DNA of 8,236 bases. It comes from an uncultured Ardenticatenia bacterium. GTDB taxonomy: Bacteria > Chloroflexota > Anaerolineae > Promineifilales > Promineifilaceae. The translations under genes were made by a program, and so were the position numbers. The notes under the pieces were generated by a model, which saw nothing but the letters and a program-made list of their open reading frames with translations, ran no database searches and was not told the origin of the DNA. The DNA is taken from assembly GCA_937858165.1 (NCBI GenBank), contig CALLZA010000760.1, positions 1 through 8,236 of the forward strand, in the 5' to 3' direction. This document shows, in pieces, positions 1-5,421 of this stretch (position 1 is the first letter of the stretch; every line of letters begins with the position of its first letter).

Positions 1-192
1 GTATTGGAGTCTATCTGTGGTTTATACTGTAGTATTGTTGTATTTTATGCGTCTCGCTCCCTATGCTGTCGGTTCTCGTATTGCGTGATGGTCTATGCAC
101 ATGAGTTTGTTCTAGGTGTTCAGTCTGATAGTGGTGTATACAACGACTTCAGCACGATGGATGGGTGTACATGCCATAATGTAGTCTTCCCG
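1..192. other. Read-through noise outside the sequencing adapter
   Basis: This stretch lies on the outer side of a full P7 adapter and its T run, where no genomic template should exist. It is much richer in A and T than the rest of the window, has no recognisable coding content or ribosome site, and shows no repeat or RNA structure I can support. A short open frame beginning at position 4 runs through the adapter to 261 and is not a gene. The best explanation is low-quality base calls made after the read passed the end of the library molecule. Confidence 0.85.
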
Positions 193-268
193 TTTTTTTT
201 TTCAAGCAGAAGTCGGCATACGAGTTCTAGTACGGTCTCGTGGGCTCGGAGATGTGTATAAGAGACAG
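193..268 (+). other. Nextera P7/i7/read-2 adapter with T run (technical)
   Basis: Ten T residues (193-202) are followed by the P7 flow-cell oligo (203-226), an 8-base index CTAGTACG (227-234), the Nextera read-2 arm (235-249) and the 19-base Tn5 mosaic end (250-268). The P7 copy has two mismatches from the standard oligo, at 213 and 225, while the arm and mosaic end are exact. The index is the reverse complement of the one at the right end of the window. The mosaic end creates the peptide MYKRQ on the plus strand and CLLYTSPSPRD or SYTHLRAHET on the minus strand, known signatures of untrimmed Nextera contamination in protein databases. Confidence 0.98.
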
Positions 269-723
269 GGGCTGGCGACCTTGACGACGTGCGGCCGTGA
301 CGCGACTGGGATGGCCGGGTCGACGGTCGGCGCGCGGCCCATGAGCACCCCGCGATCAAGCGTGACGACATCGCCGGTCGACAGTCGCAGCACCCCGAGC
401 GGAGGCCGCGGCGTCGAGAACGGCTCCTGCGTCGGCACGAGTCGCCCACAGGTGCGGCAGGTCGTCTGGTGCGGGGGGCTGACGTGCCCCGCCGGACAGA
501 GGACAGCCAGGACACTCACCGCGCTCACCGACGGCGGCGCGGCACCTCCCAGCAGCGCGCTGCGGTCCACCGTCGCGTCTAACGCATCCGGGTCGTCGGC
601 GGCCTGCGGGTATGCCGTGCCGCCTGCGTCGCTTTCGTGTGCGATCTGTCCGTGTGGACCCGGGTCTCCAGGGGGTCTGCTCGAGATGTTCGTCGCCGAA
701 TATGGTTGCAATGCAGGCGTTTT
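269..723 (-). CDS. Zinc-ribbon/FHA domain protein fragment, partial at both ends
   Basis: Reading leftwards, the frame encodes a low-complexity linker, then a short CxGH-PP-CxxC zinc-ribbon motif (about 445-498; CPAGH, then CRTCG), and then the first strands of a forkhead-associated domain (about 269-399) with the motif LDRGVLMGRAP followed by RPHVVKV. FHA domains bind phosphothreonine peptides. The ribbon plus FHA layout resembles actinobacterial FHA proteins often found near Ser/Thr kinase or secretion genes; the substrate cannot be named. The protein is cut at 268/269 by the adapter, so the FHA core with its Ser and Asn phosphopeptide contacts is missing. The frame stays open to an ATG at 750, but that end lies in CcmF-coding sequence on the other strand, so the true N-terminus is probably absent. 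I end the feature near the presumed join. Confidence 0.7.
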
Positions 724-725
724 AG

Positions 726-1076
726 GCTCGCCGGACGTTGACGGCGACATCGGTGGCTCTGCTGCTGGTGGCGGCGTCGGCGGTCCTGCTCGGCACCTTG
801 TATCCGCTGGTCATCGACGCGCTGGGCATGGGCAAGCTGTCGGTCGGTCCGCCGTATTTCGACACGGTTTTCGTGCCCTTGATGACGCCGGCGCTGTTCC
901 TGATGGGGGTCGGCCCGATCGCGCGCTGGCGCCAGGCCAGCCTGCCCGATCTTGCCTACCGCCTGCGCTGGGCGTTCGGCGTCAGCGTGGCCAGTGCCGT
1001 GGTGGCCTTCTTTGCGCTCGGCAAGTGGACGCCGATGATCGGTCTGGGGCTGGCGCTGCTGGTGGTGTGGCTGACC
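726..1076 (+). other. ccmF: CcmF internal fragment (cytochrome c maturation)
   Basis: This segment translates to an internal piece of CcmF, the membrane subunit of the system I haem lyase that attaches haem to apocytochrome c at the periplasmic face. The evidence is the block LLGTLYPLVIDALG followed by KLSVGPPYF and VFVPLM, then GVGPIARW and a further hydrophobic segment, in family order. Resemblance begins at about 726, where ARRT sits in place of the family's SRE-type residues just after an in-frame TAG (723-725), and ends near 1076 (WLT). Full-length CcmF is about 650 residues; only about 117 are present, without the tryptophan-rich WWD region and without start or stop. The style looks betaproteobacterial to me, unlike the genes further right. 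I read it as a stray fragment joined in, not a working gene. Confidence 0.72.
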
Positions 1077-1820
1077 CAGGGCAACGCCCTGACGCTCGAC
1101 CGGGCGACCTTCCAGCGCATCGCCCTGTTCAGCGCCGTACCGGGCCTGCTGGCCGTGGTGGTGCTGGCTGTCGGGCTGCGCGAGGTGCGCCGCGCCGCGC
1201 CGGCCGCCGGTCAGCCCATCCTCGGCTCGTTTCGGGCCATGCCCGCCTCTTTCCGCCGCTTTCTGCTCATCTTCGGCCTTTTCACGTTGGGCAACTCAGC
1301 CGACGCCTTCATCATCCTGCGCGCCCAGGAGCGCGGGCTGAGCGTTATCGGCGTCCTGGCCATGCTGCTGGCGTTCAACGTTGTCTACACGGCTGTGGCC
1401 GGGCCGGCTGGGCGGCTGTCGGATCGCATCGGGCGGCCGCGGCTCATCCTGGCCGGCTGGGCGGTCTACGCCGTCATCTATCTGGGGCTGGCCTTGGCCG
1501 GGGCGGCGTGGCAGGTGGTGGTGCTGTTCATCGCCTATGGCACGTACCATGGCCTGGTCGAGGGCAATGCGCGGGCGTTCGTGGCCGATCTGGCCGGGGC
1601 CGAGGGGCGGGGCGCGGCGTATGGGCTGTACCACGCCGTCGTCGGCCTGGCCACGCTGCCGGCCAGTCTCATCGCCGGAGTGTTGTGGCAAGGGGTCGGT
1701 GGCTGGGCGGGTTTCGGCCCGGCGGCGCCGTTCCTCTTTGGCGCGGCGCTGGCCGGCGTGGCGGCACTGCTGTTCTTCTTGATCCTTAACCCGCTGCGGC
1801 CGGGCGAACAGAGTGCCTGA
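738..1820 (+). CDS. MFS transporter C-terminal half, fused in frame to a CcmF fragment
   Basis: The open frame gives 360 residues from a TTG at 738, which is only the first possible start in a joined frame and has no ribosome site. Residues 1-113 are CcmF (separate entry). Residues about 114-360 match the second half of a major facilitator superfamily carrier: a cytoplasmic linker ending GLREVRR, then six predicted membrane helices (about 173-192, 202-222, 234-254, 258-280, 294-316, 330-350). The loop between helices 8 and 9 carries the MFS motif GRLSDRIGR at 225-233. Further conserved blocks are LFTLGNSADAF, VEGNARAFVADL and LPASLIAGVLW. The substrate is unknown. The N-terminal six helices are missing, so as assembled the product could not be a normal carrier. 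The stop is 30 bases before the next gene on the same strand, so the MFS gene probably belongs with the genes to its right. Confidence 0.75.
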   Translation: MTATSVALLLVAASAVLLGTLYPLVIDALGMGKLSVGPPYFDTVFVPLMTPALFLMGVGPIARWRQASLPDLAYRLRWAFGVSVASAVVAFFALGKWTPMIGLGLALLVVWLTQGNALTLDRATFQRIALFSAVPGLLAVVVLAVGLREVRRAAPAAGQPILGSFRAMPASFRRFLLIFGLFTLGNSADAFIILRAQERGLSVIGVLAMLLAFNVVYTAVAGPAGRLSDRIGRPRLILAGWAVYAVIYLGLALAGAAWQVVVLFIAYGTYHGLVEGNARAFVADLAGAEGRGAAYGLYHAVVGLATLPASLIAGVLWQGVGGWAGFGPAAPFLFGAALAGVAALLFFLILNPLRPGEQSA

Positions 1821-1840
1821 TGGCGCTTCCGTCCGCGCCC

Positions 1841-1848
1841 AAGAGGAG
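1841..1848 (+). promoter_or_regulatory. Shine-Dalgarno for the DinB-like gene
   Basis: AAGAGGAG ends two bases before the ATG at 1851. It is the only strong ribosome-binding sequence near this start and fixes it. Confidence 0.75.
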
Positions 1849-1850
1849 CT

Positions 1851-2537
1851 ATGACTAACCATATTCGAGTGACGTTAGAAATCGGACCGAAGGGCAAGAA
1901 GGTGGTGGCGGTGGCGCCTGATTGGCCCGGCCTCGAGCGCGGGGCGAAGACTGGGGAAGCGGCAATCGAAAAGCTACGGTCTTACATTCCGCGCTATTCC
2001 CAGGTGGCAAAGCGAGCCGAAATGAACGCGGAGCTAGACGCTATCAAGAACTTCGATGTGGTCGAGGAGTATCCGGGAACAGGCTCAACTGACTTCTGGG
2101 GCATCTCGTTCGCGTTTTCGAGCATCGACAAGCAAGGCATGTCGAGTGATGAATTGGAACGCGAGCTGATGCTGATGCAGGCGTGCTGGGCGTTTTTCGA
2201 CGATGTGCGCGGGCGCGTGTCGGCCGAGATGCGGAAGGGTCCGCGAGGGGGCGGACGAGACCGGGACCACATCGTCCGTCATACGTTTGCCCCGGAGCAG
2301 GATTGGGCGAAGGGGATCGGTGTCCTCACCCCCGACGGTGCGATGCTGACCGACGAGGGGCTGAAAGCGCATCGCGATGCCTATTGCCACGCCATACGAG
2401 CGTACCACTCACAGGGCAAGTTAGCCGGCACGAAGGCGAAATGGCCGCTCCGTTACCTGATTCGGCACACCGCCTTTCACACCATGGACCACGCCTGGGA
2501 AATGGAAGACAAGGACCTGACTGCCAAAGAAGCGTGA
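1851..2537 (+). CDS. DinB-like conserved hypothetical protein
   Basis: The 228-residue product is soluble, with no signal peptide or membrane segment. The N-terminal part (about 5-50; GPKGKKVVAVAPDWPGLERG) resembles a small HicB-like fold seen at the front of this family. The rest is largely helical. GRDRDHIVRH (135-144) and RHTAFHTMDHAWE (205-217) supply histidines 144, 206, 210 and 214, the spacing expected of a DinB/YfiT-type four-helix bundle that binds one metal ion. DinB-like proteins include thiol-dependent S-transferases and many members of unknown role, so no reaction is claimed. The gene follows the MFS frame by 30 bases and could be co-transcribed. By eye its codons use more A and T at third positions than the MFS and esterase genes, which may mean a different history. 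The start is set by the upstream AAGAGGAG. Confidence 0.75.
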   Translation: MTNHIRVTLEIGPKGKKVVAVAPDWPGLERGAKTGEAAIEKLRSYIPRYSQVAKRAEMNAELDAIKNFDVVEEYPGTGSTDFWGISFAFSSIDKQGMSSDELERELMLMQACWAFFDDVRGRVSAEMRKGPRGGGRDRDHIVRHTFAPEQDWAKGIGVLTPDGAMLTDEGLKAHRDAYCHAIRAYHSQGKLAGTKAKWPLRYLIRHTAFHTMDHAWEMEDKDLTAKEA

Positions 2538-2803
2538 ACAACGATCCACACCATTGACCGTGACGGGGCGGCGCCGACGTAGGGCGCGGCCGAGGCCTCG
2601 CGACGCTACCCCGGCGTCCGCCTCTGCCCTCCGGTCCCCTCTCCCCTTGGGAGAGGGCTAGGGAGAGGGTCTGCCTCCTTCCATCACAGACCTCCCCTAA
2701 CCCCTCCCACAGCGCGGGGGATCGGCGGTTCCCTACGCCCACCTGACGCTCCCCCGTCGCCAACCCGACGGCCGCCAAAAACGGGGAACAACCCCCTGCC
2801 CGG
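2538..2803. other. Intergenic region with palindromic repeat, no gene seen
   Basis: I see no convincing coding frame here on either strand; the open frames that cross it are shadows of the flanking genes. It contains the GGGAGAGGG repeat described separately, a pyrimidine-rich tract around 2689-2710 reminiscent of other dispersed bacterial repeats, and a weak GGGG-AACAA-CCCC stem at 2783-2795. None has a convincing U run, so no terminator is assigned to the upstream gene. Confidence 0.6.
2637..2669. repeat. REP-like palindrome (GGGAGAGGG family)
   Basis: CCCTCTCCC (2637-2645) and GGGAGAGGG (2649-2657) form a perfect 9-bp stem with a 3-base loop. A second GGGAGAGGG at 2661-2669 can compete for the same left arm. 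Units of this kind, with CCCTCTCCC followed by two GGGAGAGGG copies, are dispersed between genes in many high-GC bacterial genomes. Copy number cannot be judged from one window. It could also act as a weak transcription barrier after the DinB-like gene. Confidence 0.65.
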
Positions 2804-2866
2804 CATCGTTTCCCTCATGTAAGGCCGCGCAAACGAAATATCCGGCGGCCGGCGAGGGAAACGATG
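2804..2866 (+). promoter_or_regulatory. Start-codon hairpin upstream of the DUF2062 gene
   Basis: CATCGTTTCCCTC (2804-2816) is the exact reverse complement of GAGGGAAACGATG (2854-2866). The right arm contains both the Shine-Dalgarno GAGGG (2854-2858) and the ATG (2864-2866). A nested pair, GGCCGC (2823-2828) and GCGGCC (2845-2850), would stack inside it around a 16-base loop. In the mRNA this would hide the ribosome site and start codon. That is the layout of a translational switch, thermometer or autoregulatory leader, though a protein operator in DNA is also possible. Function is inferred from structure only. Confidence 0.55.
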
Positions 2867-3334
2867 AAAGCGATCAACTTTGTTCAACTGAAGGAAATGG
2901 CCTTGAACCGGGTCGACCGCATTCGCCGTGAGGCACGAGCGCACTGGCAGGAGATGACGGCCGCCGAAGCACCCGCGGGCGAGATGTCCATGGCCTTCGC
3001 CGCCGGCACGCTCATCAGCACCATCCCCGTGCCGCTGGTCGATATGGCGATCGCCGCCTACGTCATGCGCCGCTTTTCCAAGATGCCGCGCGCGCCGTTC
3101 TTCACGGCCATGGCCCTGACCAACAACCTGGTCATGGCCCCGCTCTACGCCTCGACGCCCAGGGTCGGCAGCTACGCCATTCAGTGGATGGCCCTCCACA
3201 CGCCCGTGGTCGCGCCGGAGGCGTTCCTGGTGCGCGTCCTGGTGGGCTATGTGCTCATCGCCCTGGGGCTGGCGCTGGGCAGCTTCATTGTGGCCAACAC
3301 CGGGTTCCGCGGATTGAAACTGGCGCGGCGGTAA
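2864..3334 (+). CDS. DUF2062-type small membrane protein
   Basis: The 156-residue product starts with a short amphipathic, charged region (1-35), followed by hydrophobic helices at about 41-67, 77-95 and 120-145. The segment MAFAAGTLISTIPVPLVDM, followed by AAYVMRRFSKMP and ALTNNLVMAPLY, resembles DUF2062, whose members have a glycine/proline-rich first helix and a conserved Asn before Pro or a similar residue in the second. The family has no established function and sits in the cytoplasmic membrane. The start at 2864 is supported by GAGGG five bases upstream. That ribosome site is buried in the inverted repeat 2804-2866, so expression may be translationally controlled. The gene stands alone: 326 bases from the gene before it, and about 100 bases from the next, which has its own promoter. 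A short TAAGAAG tandem pair overlaps the stop. Confidence 0.72.
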   Translation: MKAINFVQLKEMALNRVDRIRREARAHWQEMTAAEAPAGEMSMAFAAGTLISTIPVPLVDMAIAAYVMRRFSKMPRAPFFTAMALTNNLVMAPLYASTPRVGSYAIQWMALHTPVVAPEAFLVRVLVGYVLIALGLALGSFIVANTGFRGLKLARR

Positions 3335-3373
3335 GAAGTAAGAAGTCCAGCGTATCTCCTTGTCCCGCTTCTC

Positions 3374-3402
3374 TTGACACACCCCGCAGACTCGGCTATT
3401 AT
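3374..3402 (+). promoter_or_regulatory. Sigma-70-type promoter of the MarR/esterase operon
   Basis: A perfect -35 TTGACA (3374-3379) is separated by exactly 17 bases from TATTAT (3397-3402), which matches the -10 consensus in five of six positions. Transcription would start near 3409, leaving a leader of about 26 bases before the MarR ATG. It is the clearest promoter in the window. Confidence 0.75.
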
Positions 3403-3406
3403 GATG

Positions 3407-3425
3407 ACATCAAACTATTCGATGT
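3407..3425. promoter_or_regulatory. Candidate MarR operator
   Basis: ACATC (3407-3411) and GATGT (3421-3425) form an inverted repeat with a 9-base centre over the predicted transcription start. The same area holds an imperfect direct repeat with an 18-base period (3403-3418 against 3421-3436, 11 of 16 matching). Autorepression through a palindrome over the promoter is usual for MarR proteins. The arms are short, so this is a candidate only. Confidence 0.4.
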
Positions 3426-3434
3426 GAAACAACT

Positions 3435-3881
3435 ATGCCGACGCACTACCAAGGGAGCGACACCGAACGCCGGGCGCTCGATGCCTACATCAAGCTGAGC
3501 CGCGCCGCCGAGGCGGTTAACGGGCGGGTAAACGGTCATTTGCACCAACACGGGCTGACGACCAGCCAGTTCGGCGTCCTGGAAGCGCTCTACTTTCGCG
3601 GGCCAATGCCGGTGGGGCAGTTGGCGGACAAGATACTGCGCAGCAGCGCCAACCTGACGCTGGTGGTGGATAACCTGGCCAAGCGCGGCCTGGTGGGGCG
3701 GACGCGGCGGCCGGACGACCGGCGCTGCATCGACGTGAGCCTGACCGACGATGGCCGGGCGCTCATCGCCGGGCTGATGCCCGACCACGTCGGCGGGGTG
3801 GTGGCCGCCTTTGCGGCGCTGTCGGCCGAACAGCAGACGACGTTGGCCGCCCTCTGCCGCCAGTTGGGGCTGGCCCAATGA
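3435..3881 (+). CDS. MarR-family transcriptional regulator
   Basis: The 148-residue protein has the normal MarR length and layout: N-terminal dimer helix (about 8-38), winged helix-turn-helix (about 41-105) and C-terminal dimer helix (about 112-146). The recognition helix lies near residues 69-85 (RSSANLTLVVDNLAKRGL). The wing carries the family hallmark DDRR followed by CIDVSLTDDGR, where the arginines contact the minor groove. It probably represses its own operon and is released by a small ligand or by oxidation; Cys98 in the wing and Cys141 are the only cysteines. Its stop overlaps an ATG of the downstream frame, and it is followed at once by an esterase gene. That pairing recalls MhqR with the MhqD-type hydrolase in Bacillus, which respond to quinones. 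I infer a similar role but cannot prove it. The ATG at 3435 has only a weak ribosome site, with a short leader. Confidence 0.87.
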   Translation: MPTHYQGSDTERRALDAYIKLSRAAEAVNGRVNGHLHQHGLTTSQFGVLEALYFRGPMPVGQLADKILRSSANLTLVVDNLAKRGLVGRTRRPDDRRCIDVSLTDDGRALIAGLMPDHVGGVVAAFAALSAEQQTTLAALCRQLGLAQ

Positions 3882-3886
3882 GAGGG
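3881..3886 (+). promoter_or_regulatory. Shine-Dalgarno choosing the esterase start
   Basis: AGAGGG, six bases before the ATG at 3893, favours that start over the upstream ATG at 3878, which overlaps the MarR stop and has only GGGG at a looser spacing. Confidence 0.6.
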
Positions 3887-3892
3887 AACGCC

Positions 3893-4531
3893 ATGCTTTC
3901 ACCGCACGAGAACCAACCCATTTTGCGCGCCGGGCGGCCGCTGGCCGAAGCCCAGGCGGCGCTTATCCTCGTCCACGGCCGCGGAGCGACGGCGGCCAGC
4001 ATCCTGGAGCTGGCCGATTACTTGCCCCATCCGGCAGTGGCCTATCTGGCCCCGCAGGCGGCCGGCAACACCTGGTACCCCTATAGCTTCCTGATGCCGA
4101 TGGAACAAAACGAGCCGCATCTTTCGTCGGCGCTGGCGCGGCTGGCGTCGCTACTGGGCGACGTGGCGCGGGCGGGCATTCCGGCGGAGCGGGTGGTGCT
4201 GGCCGGCTTTTCGCAGGGGGCGTGTCTGGCGTCGGAGTTCGTGGCCCGCCAGGCGCGGCGCTACGGCGGGCTGCTGGCGTTCAGTGGCGGGCTGATCGGC
4301 CCGCCGGGCACGCCGCGGGCGTATGAGGCGACGCTGGGCGGCACACCCGTCTTTCTGGGGTGCAGCGACGTTGATCCCCACATCCCCCTGGCGCGGGTAA
4401 ACGAGACGGCCGAGGTGTTGGCGCGGCTGGGCGCGGCGGTCGACAAGCGCATCTACCCCCGTTTCGGCCACACTATCAATCAGGACGAGATCGATGCCGC
4501 CGCGGCGCTGGTGGCGACGGTGGGCCGTTAG
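3893..4531 (+). CDS. Phospholipase/carboxylesterase family serine hydrolase (MhqD-like)
   Basis: From the chosen start the product is 212 residues, soluble, with the alpha/beta-hydrolase fold of the small phospholipase/carboxylesterase (Abhydrolase_2) family. HGRGAT (28-33) is the oxyanion-loop region, GFSQG (105-109) the nucleophile elbow with Ser107, CSDVDPHIP (157-165) supplies Asp161, and GHTI (192-195) supplies His193, so the catalytic triad is complete. APQAAGNTWYPYSF (53-66) is a typical substrate-pocket block. It should hydrolyse ester bonds of small substrates, but the natural substrate is unknown. It shares the promoter and transcript of the MarR gene 11 bases upstream, so it is likely the regulator's main target. 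The frame also has an ATG at 3878 that overlaps the MarR stop (ATGA) and would add five residues; AGAGGG and family N-termini favour 3893. Confidence 0.87.
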   Translation: MLSPHENQPILRAGRPLAEAQAALILVHGRGATAASILELADYLPHPAVAYLAPQAAGNTWYPYSFLMPMEQNEPHLSSALARLASLLGDVARAGIPAERVVLAGFSQGACLASEFVARQARRYGGLLAFSGGLIGPPGTPRAYEATLGGTPVFLGCSDVDPHIPLARVNETAEVLARLGAAVDKRIYPRFGHTINQDEIDAAAALVATVGR

Positions 4532-4669
4532 TCGGGCGCGCCGTCGCCCAGCAGCGCCGGCCCGTGGTCGCGCCGCAGCCCCTCCAGCAGCGTATCCAGG
4601 CTGGGCAGCGTGCTCGACCGTCCGCAGCGGCGGCACCGACAGCAGCCGCGCGGCCAGTGCCATTGCCAA
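4528..4669 (-). pseudogene. Possible eroded 3' end of a minus-strand gene
   Basis: Two minus-strand frames read as one plausible protein tail if a single-base shift near 4608-4612 is allowed. The first gives MALAARLLSVPPLRTVEH; the second gives LPSLDTLLEGLRRDHG, continues PALLGDGAPD, and ends at a TAA overlapping the esterase stop. The composition looks coding rather than random, but I do not recognise the family, and in GC-rich DNA such frames arise by chance. Its front is cut off by the terminator hairpin at 4669. Confidence 0.22.
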
Positions 4670-4707
4670 AACGTCCCCCTTTCGACAGCGTCGAAAGGGG
4701 GACGTTT
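4669..4707. terminator. Bidirectional convergent terminator
   Basis: AAACGTCCCCCTTTCGAC (4669-4686) and its exact complement GTCGAAAGGGGGACGTTT (4690-4707) make a perfect 18-bp stem with the 3-base loop AGC. The left flank has an extra A, giving TTTT after the stem on the minus strand; on the plus strand TTT ends the stem and GTCTT follows. It lies between the convergent esterase gene (stop 4531) and response regulator gene (stop 4744), and is well placed to end both transcripts. Confidence 0.8.
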
Positions 4708-4743
4708 GTCTTCGTCCGCTAGGTAGAAGGCAGGGTCGCGGCT

Positions 4744-5421
4744 TTAGATGGAGTTACCGGCGTCGTTGAGCGAAGCCAGCCCCTCGCGCAGGGCGTAGAG
4801 GGCGGCCTGGGTACGGTTGGCCAGGTGGAGCTTGCTAAGGATGCTGCTGACGTGGCCGCGGGCGGTGCGCTCGCTAACGATGAGGGCGGCGGCAATCTCC
4901 TCGTTAGAGTACCCTTTGGCCACCAGGCGCAGCACCTCTAACTCGCGCTCGGTCAGCGGTTCGGGCGTGGGGGGCAGGCTCGTCGGCTGGCTGAGTTCGA
5001 GGATGAGGCGGCGGGCGATGCTGGGGTGCAGCGATGCCTCGCCGCGGCTGACGTCGCGGATGGCGCGCACCAGTTCGTCGGGCGAGGAGTCCTTTAACAG
5101 GTAGCCCAACGCGCCGGCCTTAATCGCCGGGAAGACCATGTCGTCCTCGGCAAACGAGGTCAGCACCAGAATGCGTGCCTCGGGGAACTCCCCTTTGATG
5201 GCCTTAATGGCTTCCAGGCCGTCCATGCGCGGCATGACCATGTCCAGCAGGGTCACGTCGGGACGCAGGGCGCGCACGGCTTCGACCGCCTGCTCCCCGT
5301 CGCCCGCCTCGCCGACGATCTCCATGCCCGGTTCGGTGCCGATCAGGGCGCGCAGGCCTTCGCGAACAACTGCGTGGTCGTCACAAATTAGAATTCGGAT
5401 GGCTTTGTCCATGTTCTCCAT
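4744..5421 (-). CDS. NarL/LuxR-type response regulator
   Basis: The 225-residue protein has a CheY-like receiver (about 7-123) and a C-terminal LuxR-type helix-turn-helix (about 155-215). Receiver residues are all present: acidic pair Asp14-Asp15, phosphoacceptor Asp60 in LLDMVMP, Thr88 and Lys110 in LLKDS. The output domain reads LTERELEVLRLVAKGYSNEEIA, then VSERTARGHVSSILSKL, the NarL/FixJ pattern for DNA binding as a dimer. It is the output of the two-kinase operon on this strand. The first 41 bases overlap the end of the kinase gene, so translation is probably coupled. A second ATG at 5412 (residue 4), with GGAG just upstream, may be the true start and would still overlap by 32 bases. The C-terminus ends normally, 36 bases before the terminator hairpin. 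Target genes are unknown. Confidence 0.92.
   Translation of the reverse strand: MENMDKAIRILICDDHAVVREGLRALIGTEPGMEIVGEAGDGEQAVEAVRALRPDVTLLDMVMPRMDGLEAIKAIKGEFPEARILVLTSFAEDDMVFPAIKAGALGYLLKDSSPDELVRAIRDVSRGEASLHPSIARRLILELSQPTSLPPTPEPLTERELEVLRLVAKGYSNEEIAAALIVSERTARGHVSSILSKLHLANRTQAALYALREGLASLNDAGNSI

Noticed and set aside
193..202. T run as a terminator (and A run at 8209-8218)
   Set aside because: These flank the flow-cell oligo ends and have no stem; they are sequencing artefacts.
4..261. Open frame of 85 codons at the left end
   Set aside because: It lies wholly in read-through noise and adapter, with no ribosome site.
250..268. Tn5 mosaic end as evidence of a transposon
   Set aside because: It is part of the complete Nextera adapter with index and P7, as is its copy at 8143-8161; it is not a natural Tn5/IS50 end.
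254..1789. Long plus-strand open frame of 511 codons starting MYKRQ
   Set aside because: Its start is the Nextera mosaic end, and it runs antisense to the FHA fragment and out of frame with the CcmF and MFS coding sequence; its arginine- and glycine-rich product is typical of GC-rich shadow frames.
2684..3382. Minus-strand frame of 232 codons across the DUF2062 gene
   Set aside because: Its histidine-, arginine- and glycine-rich composition is that of an antisense shadow, while the plus strand shows membrane helices and a ribosome site.
4151..4669. Minus-strand frame of 172 codons opposite the esterase
   Set aside because: It is antisense to a gene with a full catalytic triad; only its first part, beyond the esterase stop, is considered as a possible remnant.
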